From Cichorium intybus (Eukaryota; Streptophyta; Magnoliopsida; Asterales; Asteraceae), in contig CM042012.1 in the NCBI GenBank assembly GCA_023525715.1, forward strand, positions 122,400,705-122,464,704: DNA of 64,000 bases, written 5' to 3'. The notes below the pieces were generated by a model. The model did not search any database. It saw only the letters and a program-made list of their open reading frames with translations, and had not been told where the DNA came from. Below are positions 35,301 to 47,120 of the stretch, piece after piece. A program made the position numbers and the translations under genes. The first letter of the stretch is position 1. Each line of letters starts with the position of its first letter.

Positions 35301-38164
35301 TGTAACACCCCTTTCTCAAAACCATAGTTTAATACAATTTATAATACAAAATATCTTACAACATGTGACTATTGAAAAGTCACTTAAATTTTTTTTTTCA
35401 AACTTATTCATAAGGGGTATTACAGACTGCATACAAAAGCCATAATTTAAACTTATCTGTATGTTACACTGGTCCTAACTTCAAAGCTTATGAAGTAACC
35501 TAGCTCCTGCTCTTCTCACCTAAGTACATAGCATTTTAAAACAAATAATACGTGAGACATAAAGCCTTGTGAGTAATATGGGTTTTAGACCCAAAACTCT
35601 TTTACTCAAAACTTGTAATATTAACAAGTAAACTACTTAAAACTGATTTTTATAATAAATCTCAAAACTGCTTTTCTTCTCATTTTCAAAACTCAAAAAC
35701 TGCTTTCTTTCTCATTTTCTAAAGACCAACTGAAACTCAGGAATTGATTTAATTCATATTACCAACTCCCCTTCACGGGACAGAACAGATCCACCCGCAA
35801 GGTTGTGCTACTTCTATCTCCCCTTCATGGCTTGGAACAAATCCAACCATAAGGTTATGCTAAGCTAGACAACTACTTCGCGACGGGAGGTACCATCCCA
35901 GTAGTGTCTTCAGACCTCCCGATTATGTGGGTGGTCCTAGTCCGGACAACTGACTCTTACTACTTTCTTTGATCTGATTTCTTAATTTATTACTTTCTTC
36001 ACTTCATCTCAAATTGGTCAAATATGGACACAATAAACTCAAACTTATAAACTCTTTGACTCATAATCAAAATCACTTTGAAAACTAATTTCAACATCTT
36101 AAGCTCACATGTGGAGCTTCTTTCAAAATAACCTCAGAAACTAAACTTCTTCAAAATCTGTTTTAAAACACTTAGCTCACGTATAGAGCTACTTTCAAAA
36201 CTGATACCAAACTTTAATATTTAAAAGCATTTGGAAATCTCATTTTCTGAAAATATCATTTTGCTATGTACTAGGAAAATCCACACATACTCACTTTGTC
36301 TAATTAAAGAAGTCTAACTAGAATCACTTCTTCCCGTTGTGTTTTCCTTTCCTTCAACTTTACTCTTTAATACCTAAGGAGTTCATTTAACATTCTAGTT
36401 AATACAAGCTAGGCCTTAGTAACAATTAAAGACCTCTTAATCTACATCGTAATAGATTAATATCACATTATTAACTCATTTTTAGATTTTGACATCTAAG
36501 ACGCATGGTCAAAGAATTGACCATAACTTCCAACTCAGAAACCCGAATGGCACAAACTCAAACATTCTGAAAAGTAGACACAATACATGACAAGTCTCGA
36601 GAAGGTACCGAGACTTGAATCACACTCTAAGACCATAGAAAATAAGTAACAAGATTGATAGTGCAATCTGTCACAAATCTGGATTAACGGAGGAATCACC
36701 AATTCCATTCCACTTGGGAATGGAATAAAGGGAAACCCTCTTATATAGGCATACTAGATATAACCAAGAGACTACCCTCCGAAATTCAGACCCAAAAGAC
36801 AAACCAATTAAGAATTAAAAATCATACAGTATGAAGGAAATGAGCAGCAACATTTCTGTCACAACTCAGCATAGGTTGACAAGATTTGTCCAACAACCTG
36901 ACTTCTGAAAGGAAATAAGTCAAGCCTTTTGGATGAGTTATACTAGACATGAAGATAAAGCTCTCATCCAAAAATCAAACTCAAATCATAAGCCAACTGA
37001 GAATTAAAAATCGTGCAACAAGGACAATGTGCACAGCGACAATTCTGGTTCAGTCAAAGAGAAGGCATTGGAACCCTAGCTTCCTAATGGAATTGGATCA
37101 AGCCCTCTGGATGTAACACACTAGATATGAGGATGAACTTCCCATAAAATATTCAGACATAAACTATGAACCATTTGCGAATTAAAAATCCCACAAGTTG
37201 ACCTAGGTGTGCAGCAACCAATCTGTGGAGGTCGGATTGCACATACCAAAGGCCAAACCAAAACAATGAACTGAGTCAACCCCTTTTGGTCGAGTATGGC
37301 TCATGAAAATGTTCTTCTCCACACAAAATTTCAGAACAATCCAGTGAACACACGATTTTACAAGAATTTCACAACACAACTGGATACAGAAATCATACTC
37401 ATGGAAATCGGGTTCAAAACCCCAGAAAACGACCGAATGAGGTCTGGACCCCAACTGATGAACTGAAAAAGACATCGAGACGAAACCATGGGCACTGGAA
37501 TCGCCTGATTTGGACATCGTATGATTTTTATACGAATTATACAACATCGGACAGATTCTTACCTTGATTTGGCTTGGAAATCTTGAACTAAATGCTTAAT
37601 CCTCACTTCCACTGCTTCTCCTCCTAGACTTCTCTCGATTTCTCTCTCTGGATCACTCTAGAACTGAATTCCCGTATTCTAGATTATGGGAGAAGATATT
37701 TCTCCTATTATACCACTTAACTTTGCCCAAATGACAAATTACTCCTTTAAGTTCCATTTCTCTCAAAATAGCACATAACTTGCTTAAATTGTAGGAACTT
37801 CTAAATTTTATAGTTTTGCCCCACTTATAAACTTATTTTGCATATTAAGAACATTTTAACACATAAAAATCTTGTTATGAGGTTAAATATTTCAAAATGA
37901 CGAAAATGCCCTTTTTGGTCATTTTGTACTTTTCACCCACTTTTACATTTTCAGTATTCATACTTCATCCTTATAACTTTAATATAGTTTATATATATCA
38001 TCCTTAATGAGAATATGATTATTTTCATTTTACAATAGAAACCGAAAATTACCAAAATACCCTTTTTGCTCTTTTTACACAAAATTCTATTATTTAGACA
38101 TAATTCAACCAAACCTTCACATATGTTCATTTTATACTTTTGCCAACATTTTTGGGTTCTTACA
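35301..38164 (+). repeat. Gypsy solo LTR, 2864 bp, inserted in the copia gag
   Basis: It begins TGTAACACCCCTTTCTC and ends GGGTTCTTACA. The duplication TTCTA flanks it at 35296-35300 and 38165-38169. No internal region is left. It contains CTCCCCTTCACGGGACAG and CTCCCCTTCATGGCTTGG as two imperfect ~70-bp repeats (35763-35870). The reading frame of gag continues exactly if the insert and one TTCTA are ignored, so the insertion came after a functional gag existed. Related to the LTR at 1-765. The frame at 37203-37547 on the minus strand lies within it and has no family signature. Confidence 0.93.
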
Positions 38165-38630
38165 TTCTAAGCCTTTCCACATAACCATGCATCCTCTGCA
38201 CATGTGCACAGATGGACTCGCCCTCCTTGGGCTTGCTGTTAGTGAAAGCTTTTACAACCTCACACCTTTCGATGCGCTCTTGCTTGCGGAACCTTTCCGT
38301 GAGCTCTTTGTGCATCTCGTAAGGCCAATAGTCCTCATAGATACGCTGCAGTTCAGGGTTCATAGTAGTGATCATGATGCAAGCCACTTTGGTTGCATCA
38401 TCAGAGTGTTTAGTGTACGCAGAGATTTCCTCGGGAGTAGCGGTTTTAGTGTCCACATCAACAAGCTTGGTTTCCAGAACATACTCATTATGTTCAAACC
38501 TTAAAGCCATTTTGATGTTGCGGATCCAGTCATTATACTTGGTTCCGTCCAACGTCACCTTTGAGCATAATGACAGAATCGAGGTGACATTACCGGGATT
38601 TGAGTGGGGAATGGATTGGTCAGAAGACAT
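38165..38630 (-). pseudogene. Copia gag, N-terminal part, split from pol by the solo LTR
   Basis: Starts MSSDQSIPHSNPG at 38630. VTLDGTKYNDWIRNIKMALR and ATKVACIMITTMNPELQRIY are typical of the copia gag (UBN2-type) domain; EGESICAHVQRMHGYVERL is the segment just before the break. The remainder follows at 35300. It begins MSS- like the gag-only protein at 28653, but the two proteins differ widely after that. Confidence 0.9.
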
Positions 38631-39914
38631 CTGAACAAGAAGAATGTAGTTTTAATTAGATATAATAATAATAATAACCCTTATATTCACCCAAGAACAA
38701 ATATAAGGCTAGGATCCTACAATAACAATCTATAATACCGAAAAGGGATTCCGTAATCAATATTGTAAATTTTATCAGGTAGGCGAATGACGATTCAGCC
38801 AATTCCACCGAGGAAACATAATCATATTATAATGGAATTCCTAGTTTCTTTGAGATTTACTGAACTGTTCGATAGCATGTTTTAATCTCGGGAATGCCCC
38901 GCTGTTTGTGACTGGGATACCGAGGATCACAAACCAGGTGTGAATAACCATGCAAATTGCTTGGTACTCGTGAAGTCAATTGTCATCTCTAATTAACGTG
39001 CCGGTAATCCATACACGCTCCGTTAATAATGACAAAATCAAGAAACCCATAGCGACTCATTGCGGACCCCAGTTGGCGTGCTGGTAAACCACACACGCTC
39101 CACCAACGTTCCACAAAGTGCAATGTGCAATTTCATGGATTAGCACCAATTCACATTTTTAACCTAAAGTAACTAGATTGGGGTTTGTTTTAAGGTTCTA
39201 GTACTTTCAATTATTGCATTATACTTTTAAGAGGCTTTAGCGGTTCTATCATACCCGTTCGGCTAACGACACTCGACTGACCAGGAGAGCGGTGGGTAAG
39301 AGTAGATACCCATTAGACTAACATTTTATAGTCAGTCGCCTTATACCCTCTTTATAGGACGGTTTTGTGAATGAGGCCTACTAACGGTAGACTAACAAAA
39401 TTTTCTTATATATATTAAATTAACTTTTAATCATAAATATATATAAGATATATTTTAATCTCATTAAAATATTTTAGAATTAATTTTATCTTAATTTTCG
39501 CAAATTTTAACTAATTTTTTTGAAAATTTTAATTAATTCTTTAAACCGATTTAATTGGTCTTTTAATTAATCAATTAATTAAATTAATTAAATCTAGGAT
39601 AGATATTATAAAATTAATCAATTTAATTATCTATCATGGTCCCTATGGTGATCGAAATTAGCAAGGCACACAAAAGGGTTCAAGTTATTTCAATTATTCC
39701 AATTACCAAAAATAACAACATACTTTTATGGCAAGCAAATCAAGCAACCAAAAGGGGGGACCAAAGGGGATGGCGGCTAGGGTTAGGAAACCCTAGCCTT
39801 GAAATCGACAAGGCCATCTCCAAGGGTTTAATTTTCGCCAAAAACCCTTAGGCACAAAACAATTCATGCATTTCAAATCAATTCACAAGAAAACCGCCTA
39901 AGCTCTGATACCAC
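38631..39914 (-). other. 5' leader and primer-binding site of the nested copia element
   Basis: The primer-binding site TGGTATCAGAGC (minus strand, 39902-39913) matches initiator tRNA-Met exactly, one base from the LTR. The leader holds two copies of the GGAGCGTGTGTGG..ACCGGCAC motif (near 39028 and 39105, minus strand), as does the leader of the host element. The plus-strand frame at 39636-39851 is a shadow. Confidence 0.82.
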
Positions 39915-40688
39915 TGAAGGGTTTCTATGCAATCAATGAACACAAAATATTCCTAAGGTTCACATGCAACCCTAATAAGATCTATGTTTTCTTCTATGAA
40001 GATTAGAACTAAAAACCTAAAGGATACAATTCAATTCTAAAGAAGAATTAGGAAAACTAACCTTAGATCTTATGATCCTTCAAGCAAGCAGCAAAAGAAT
40101 CATGCTTCAAATGCAAGTCACACCCAAGTGATGGAAGAATCAGTCCAGCAGAGTAATTCCAGAGAGATGGAGGCGTGGGATTTAGGGCACCCAGGGGGTT
40201 CCTTATATAGCCTCCTAGGGTTACACCTGAAACCCTAGAAAGCCTCCAAGTGGACAAGGCTTTTAGACACTTGGACCAGACTCCCCAAAACCCTAATAGG
40301 GTTTCGCCAAAACCCTGGAGGCTCCTCCAGGGTGGCGCTAACTTTGCTCCAGGTTTTTACCTGGCCAGTTATTTAACTATTGAATAAATACCAAACCAGT
40401 TCCTGCACCTTTTAATTAATTAATTTAATCACTGAATTAAATCCAATTAATTTTAGATTAAATCTTAATTAATTATCATAGTTTCTAATTAATATATTAA
40501 CACTTAAATATATTAATAAACCATATATATATATTTTCTATTGATTTATTATACAATTAATAAATCAACTATTCTCTCTACTGAACTATATATCTATCCT
40601 CCATCTATGAGGGCAACCTAAATGGACTTTGCTTTTATTCATAAGATAAATACAATTATAAGTCATGGCTTAGACACCTAATCCAACA
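39915..40688 (-). repeat. 5' LTR of the nested copia element
   Basis: 774 bp, partner of 30149-30920. Minus-strand start TGTTGGATTAGGTGTCTAAG at 40688, end ...CCTTCA at 39915. Confidence 0.92.
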
Positions 40689-40693
40689 ATTAA

Positions 40694-43600
40694 CAAAGTC
40701 ATAAATTTACATAGAGATGTAAAAGATGTCAAGATCATAAGCAACAGACAATCAATTGATGTGTATTGCTCGATCTTCAAATAGAACACAATTGTTTATA
40801 CTTCACGATATTTGTCAATCAGTATGACGAATATGGCTTCGCTTATCAGAATAAGTGATTGAATTGAAACCTTGAACAGTTCAAGGACTTCAAAGGAAGT
40901 ATGAGATCCACAGAAGCTGAGTGACATCATAAACTGAGAAATATTTCACAGTTTATTCTCTTCCAAGAACATTAATGGTTATAATGTGTCTTAGGGAAGA
41001 TAATGGAGCTTTAATCGAAATATTTCGATCCTCGATGCATGAGATACATCGTCAATTAGTTTTCGATGAATTAAAGACCAGTCAGACCATATAAACCATA
41101 TTCCGACCACATCCTAGACTATGTAGGTCTTTCAGACACTGTCTGAAATGTAAAGCTGGGATTATCCCACTTGTACATAGAAAGTCCAGGGTCTTGTAGT
41201 GTTCATCCGAACCTCATGACTAGCCTGAACATGATCAGCAATGTCGTTTCATTGGCTATCCAACTGCAACTGTAAAAGAAGAGCTCTTTTAGAAAGAACT
41301 CATGTTCTAAGGAAACAGTGGGAGTTGGGACAGCCCTGAATGAGTTTAGGATTAGCCAAGTGAAAGAACATTTAGTCATCATTAGGCTTGGAGCAGAAAT
41401 CAGATTTCTGTTTTACAACTGACATAATCTCCTCTTGACCAGTAGAATTGATCACCATCATAAGTAGTTATGATCGGGGTGACATACCGATTGGTGGTAA
41501 AACACTATAGTTGGTACGGATTTACAATCCTACTACTTGGAAGCATTAGTGAGCCCGGTTGCTGCCAAACAAGAGAACCTTAGGGCGAGACACAGTCTAT
41601 GTGAAAATTTGATTGATTTTACACCTGGTCTAAAAACCAGTGGGAGTAACTGAATCATCAAAAGAAAGCAACATGGACAGATACATACCTTCAGAACATC
41701 TGGTTGAGTGAGACGATACTCAGAGTCAAGTAATTGATTCTGGGAGAAGAACTCTCAATAGACGATGAAATCCGAAAGGATACTGCATGGCACATTGTGA
41801 ATTGTTAGTGGAGCGCGTGTGGATCATCGGCGCACTAATAGGGACTCACAAAGAGTGTCCCAGTACATAGGTACATGGGCCCGGGATTTCCCCAAGGGCA
41901 TCTCGCAAGCAAGGATATTCAGATTCTCAAAAATATGCCAAAGGATTGGATTTTGAGAAAGGGCTGAAAGATTTCCATTACGATGTCAGAAAGGTTTGGA
42001 TTCTCAAAATATGCCAAAAGTCTTGGATTTTATGAATAGTCCATAACCCTGTCAAAGCCAGTGGGAGTGTCGCTGTTATCTACTGTCTCCATATGTGGGT
42101 TACATACTGTTTCTAGGAAACGTCTCTTTTCATTACAAAGTGTAATGACTTGGTGTTAAGAGACGGATCGCTATGAAAGACTTAATAAAGATACGACATA
42201 CTCAGGTGGTTGTAAATGTCTATGAGATAGATCGAAACTCTGCTAAGATGATCTTGATGAGATTCAAGATGCATAGCCCTAGGAAAGGAGTTTCCTATCA
42301 TTGCAAAGTGTGCTGACTTGGCATGAAAGAAATAAAGAAGGTGAAACATGCTCACGTAATTTGCAGTCATCTATTGGATAGATGAAATCGTCAGCATAGA
42401 CCTAGCCATTGTAAGCATGATCTTGATAAGATTCAAGATGCATGAGAAGAGTCTCCGAAAGGAAATAGTCTTTCAAAAAACATGACACAAGGATTATAAA
42501 TAATCTTTGAATTCCGAAAGGGTTTGGAATAAGATTAGATCGGGTTCCACAAGTTTCTTGGATCGATCAGAATGTCATGAACATATCCTGATGACTTGAT
42601 GCTTATGGCATAGTAAGTTAGGTTCAGGACATTGTCTGGCTGGGAATACTGGATGGATTGTTTGAACTCACGTGAGAATTCATTGGGAAATGATTGGGGT
42701 GAAAGTGATAGTAATAATTTGAAAGATTTTTCAAAGTGGTACTTATTAATGTCAGGACATGATGTTAAAGGACTTCATGGTTAAAGAATCTCGTTGGTTT
42801 TCTGATGGAGCGCGTATGGTTCACCGGCACATCATGACACCTCGAAATAGTCTTAGGGTGCAGTCAAGTAGACTAAAGACCCCAAGAACCATAGGAAGTC
42901 ACAGTACACATTACCAGAATGGAGTTAGGAGAGAAAAAGACAGGATAATATATTGAGATGTCATCGGAAGAGCATTCAATTGGACCATCTGCAATAAAAT
43001 GTATCAGTGTAAGACACATTGGATACATAGAAAGAGTGAAAGATTCATGAAGACATAAATATAAAAATTAGAATTGAAAGTTTAAAAGAAATCTTGAAAC
43101 CGATAATAGTTTATGACAAGACCCGACTTGGTGATTACCTCGTGGAGACTTGGTAATAAGCAGGAGTAGCTACCAGTCAGATCTTTATGTTTCTCTTTCG
43201 CATGTTTTACTTCCCGAATAATTTGATTATTCAGAAAGGTCCACAGTCGCTCATGCTTTGGGAAGTAAGTATTGAATCAAGACTGTCATGAATTGGTTTG
43301 TAGACTGTCTAAGGAGTTAGACATAGCAATAGGATTGCTACAACATTCATGAGTACTTAGAAACAGATATTTGAGTAATGGATAAACCCACGCTCAATAG
43401 ATTGCTTCATGGATTATATCACAAGCAATGTTTGAGACGATAATATCTTATGATCTTGAAGCAGAGAGATATGAGTTATAATTTACAAGGCAATTGTTCA
43501 TTGATAATACGAAAACGCATCGGTAACTCGATGTTATAAAACGTGTTGTTGTGAATGATTTGACTGGTAAAAGATATAAGCATATGAGTCGAAGCTTATT

Positions 43601-43944
43601 CGTTCGTTGGCCCTGATGGGAAACAGATATCTGTAGGCCTCTCGATGATTTTTTAAGTTGACTAAAGTGCTGGCCAGCCTGGACTAAATTGATGTGTTCA
43701 ATTAGAAGTCCTAAAGTCATAAGTAGAATCGGAAATCGGGAAACAAAGTATCGGACAGAGATTGATCTCAATCCATGTCTCGTGTCTGAAAATATCTTGT
43801 TGGACGAAGGATCATATGATCACTTATCTATGGACAGAACTGACTGGGTCAGAGTTCGACAGCAGTTTCTAGGAAGCTACAGTTTGCTGATCAATTAGAG
43901 GATAAATTAGTAATTATAGTCATAGACTTATCCAAGTGGGAGAC
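40694..43944 (+). other. 3' internal region of the gag-only copia element, non-coding
   Basis: 3.25 kb with no frame above ~100 codons and no recognisable pol motif. Copies of the GGAGCGCGTGTGG motif lie at about 41814 and 42804. 'gatcttgatgagattcaaga' and 'gatcttgataagattcaaga' occur at 42249 and 42419, which suggests an internal duplication of ~170 bp. The last ~1.5 kb matches 766-2311. It ends in the polypurine tract CCAAGTGGGAGAC (43932-43944). Confidence 0.75.
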
Positions 43945-44710
43945 TGTTGGATTAGGTGTCTAAGCCATGGCTAATAATTTGTATTTACCTAATTGATAGT
44001 AGCAAAGTCCATTTGGGTTGCCCTCATGGCTAGAGGTTTAGCAGAAAATCCAGGAGAGAGAAATATTGATTTATTATATGATTAATAAATCAATAGAAAT
44101 AAAATAAATAGTTTATTAATATATTATGGTGATAATATATTAATTAGAAACTATATTAATTAATTAGAAATTAATCTGGAATTAATTGGAATTAATTTGG
44201 TGATTAATTAAAGGTGCAAGGGCTGAATTGTAATTATTCAATAGTTGAGTAAGTAACAATTATAGTAGTTTAAGTGGCCAACGAAATTATGAGGGATTAT
44301 CCATAATTTCGATTATTATATGTTAGGATAAATAGATTTGAATTGATAGATAAATGTTTATCTTATTTGAATTCAAAAAGGTTTATCTTTAAAGGTTTAT
44401 CTGGTGGCCACTTGGAAACTATAAATAGAGACCCCTAGGCACCATAAAAGCCACGACTTTTTCCACTCTTCCCTCTCTTTGGAACTTTCGAAAACCCTAG
44501 TTTTGGGTGTGACTTCATTTGAGGCAAGGCACTTGCGTTGCTTAGCTTGCAAGAAACAACTAAAAGGTTAGTTTTCTGATTTTATTCTTTAGTAATTTTT
44601 ATTGTGGCCTTTTAGGAAATATTTATATGTTCAATAGTAGAAAACATAGATCCTCATAGGTTGCATGTGAACTTAGGGTTTTAGTTCATAGATTTGCATA
44701 AAACCTTTCA
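43945..44710 (+). repeat. 3' LTR of the gag-only copia element
   Basis: 766 bp, TGTTGGATTAGG...CCTTTCA, followed by the target duplication CCTAT at 44711-44715. Confidence 0.93.
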
Positions 44711-44715
44711 CCTAT

Positions 44716-45716
44716 ATGGCTTGACATTTACCTATGTGGCTTGTTATCTGCCTAAGTGGTTTGTCATCTGCCTAGGCGGCTTGTTATTGCCTAAGTAGCT
44801 TGAATATTACTTTTATGTCATGATAAATTTCATGTACAACTGAATATTACTTAGTGACTATATAGAGCTTATGCAGCTGAATATTACTTAGTGACTATAT
44901 AGTGCTTGTGTAGCTGAATGTTACTTAATGACTATACAGTGCTTATGTAGCTGAATATTACTTAATGACTATATAGTGCTTGTGTAGTTGAATGTTACTT
45001 AGTGACTAAAAGTGCTTGTGTTCCTGGATATTGCTTTAGTGAATAGATAGTGCATGTGTGGCTGGATATTACCTATGTGGTAAGGATAGTGTCTATGTGG
45101 CGAGGTTGATACCTATATGTTGTGACTAAATCATATGAGTGCCTATGTAGCGAGGTTAGTGCCTATGTGGCGAGGATAGTGTCTATGTGACGCGGATAAT
45201 ACATATGTGGCAGGGTTAGTGCCTAGGTAGCGAGATTAATGCCTGAGTGATGGGGTTAGTGCCTATATGGCGGAAGCTAGTACTTATGAGACAGAATATT
45301 GCTATGATGGTTAAATCAAGCCTAGATGGCTAGATGTTGTTCATGTGATTAGATAATACCTGATTGGTTCCTCTACGAGAACAAGCGATAAGCACTGCTT
45401 TGTATGTTGTGATGAAAATGATTATAAATCACACAGAAAGTGTAATAGACAAATGTGGCTGAAATAGTTACTATGGTTGTTGTGTGACTATGTTATGTTA
45501 CTTTGATTTGGTTACTCACTGACCTTTCATAGCTCACAAATATTGCATGATGTGCTTTGTAGGTGTAAAGTAAGTAGCGTCCGACTCGAATCGTGGGATC
45601 AATTTCTGAAGATAACTTCTTGTTTTTCCAGTGCACATGAGTGCATTATTGTGTCTTATAAGTTAAAAATGTGAAATTTTTTGGGTGTACTCTGTGCTGA
45701 AAAACTGGGCGTTACA
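44716..45716 (+). repeat. 5' LTR of the old gypsy element, second part, rich in minisatellites
   Basis: Continues 26536 after the copia insertion and ends CTGGGCGTTACA. It holds three short-period arrays in succession: the ~20-bp 'cttgacatttgcctatgtgg' array to 44805; a ~37-bp array 'gctgaatattacttagtgac'/'tatatagtgcttgtgta' at about 44840-45060; and a ~20-bp array 'gcctatgtggcgaggttagt' at about 45070-45260. A primer-binding-like TGGTATCTGAGT follows at 45720-45731. Confidence 0.72.
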
Positions 45717-47120
45717 AGTTGGTATCTGAGTAGTGGTTTAAGTGAACTAGGTGTCTTAGGGTAGATTCCTATACAGCCATAGAGAATTGTGATTGAGGTA
45801 GTAGGATTAATGCTAACTATGAAATGTAATACATGAATATGATGAACAAGATTGGTATATTGTGATGTAATTACATAAGGAAACTTCAGTAACTACATAG
45901 GTGGGCGATAAATGTGATGGAAATGAAGTAGCATTTTGTCTCTTAACGAGAAAATGTGAATGTCATGAGACCCATAAAGTTGTGATAATGTGATAAGGGT
46001 TTGACTTAGGCTTTGGGGCTTAAAGTATTGATAATTAAACGAAGGGTCATCTGAATAACCTAAAATCTCTTGGGGTGGCTACTGGAAATGACGACATATT
46101 ACGCTATTGAGTGGATGCCCTTGATTATTCGTAAATAATTTTGTTACTGTATTTTGACAACGTATATTTTATGGGAAGTTACCAATTAGTGATGAATGTA
46201 TAAACCATGGTGGGATGCAGTGGATAAAGTTAATTGCAGTGTTTTTCAGACTACATAGCAAGTATATGATGGTAATACAATGAAGTGTAGTTGTGTGTAA
46301 TGGATATGATAGTTGACATATTTAGATAATGAATTCGGAACGGAGGTAAATAAGTTGAAACTATCGATAAGATCATTGTTGATAACTTTGTGGTACTACA
46401 TGATTAGTGTAGCATGAGAATTGTGTAGGATAGTCAAGTATGTCCTGAGTGACCGTAAGTATACAATGTGGTTAGGTAGTCGAATGCTAAATGTGCAACA
46501 AGAAATTGCTTCCCCTGTATGTGTGATAGTATCATCTTGATGGTGTAGCCTTTATGGCTAGCCGTGATACAAGCCTTTAAAAGTCGTGTGGTATTAAATG
46601 TGGTGGGAATGTGGAAAGCCTTGTATAATATTAAGGAATGGGTGAGAATTGTAATATACTGGAATGTAAAATTCATATAAAGAATGGTTGTGGACAGTGC
46701 ATAATCTGACTAGCTAGGTGTGTGTTATCCTAGTTGCTGTTGATTTACCCTAGTAGTGAATAATATTTTAGAGGTTGATGATGTGTAGTAGCAGATGTAC
46801 TCGAAAGAGTGGTTTTAACCTGAAAGATTTCAATGATGGGTTATGTAGCTATGGTGATTGAGCCTATGTAGCTAGGTTGTCGATTTTGTAGATACATATT
46901 GTTGGTGATGTTAACCATTGAACCTGTGCAATTAAACCTTGTTGGTGGCCCTAACTATTAGGTATCTACTGATTAAGTACTACTAATAGCTATGCTATTG
47001 GACTTATGTGGTCATTGTCACCTTGTTAATGGTTAGGGTTCGATGAGCCTTTATAGTTCATGGTTGTGGGAATTGTTGTGGAAAATGAGTTGGATATATA
47101 ACTTGAATGTTCTAGTAAAA
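45717..47120 (+). other. Internal region of the old gypsy element, decayed
   Basis: Starts with a degenerate tRNA-Met primer-binding site, and its first 60 bp resemble those of the young gypsy element ('tggtttaagtgaactagg', 'agattcctata'/'agagtccta'). No coding frame or protein motif is recognisable. The young element interrupts it at 47121. Confidence 0.55.

Larger units (their letters stand above)
30149..40688 (-). mobile_element. Copia LTR retrotransposon with gag and pol, reverse orientation, nested
   Basis: LTRs at 39915-40688 (5') and 30149-30920 (3'), duplication ATTAA at 30144-30148 and 40689-40693. Without the solo LTR inside it is about 7.7 kb. It contains a primer-binding site, gag, CCHC knuckle, protease, integrase, reverse transcriptase, RNase H and a polypurine tract in copia order. 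It is inactive now because gag is split by an insertion and pol has a stop near its end. The LTRs start with the same TGTTGGATTAGGTGTCTAAG as those of the host element. Confidence 0.93.
26537..44710 (+). mobile_element. Copia-type LTR retrotransposon coding only for gag, non-autonomous
   Basis: Two LTRs (26537-27312 and 43945-44710), the 5-bp duplication CCTAT at 26532-26536 and 44711-44715, a primer-binding site and a polypurine tract define it. Without the nested element (30149-40688 plus one ATTAA) it is about 7.6 kb. Its only coding frame is the gag-like one at 28653-29486; no protease, integrase, reverse transcriptase or RNase H trace is seen in 29487-30148 or 40694-43944. It shares LTR sequence, polypurine tract and 3' leader words with the nested gag-pol element, which is therefore a candidate helper family. 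The 3' part of a second member lies at 766-3107. Confidence 0.87.
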
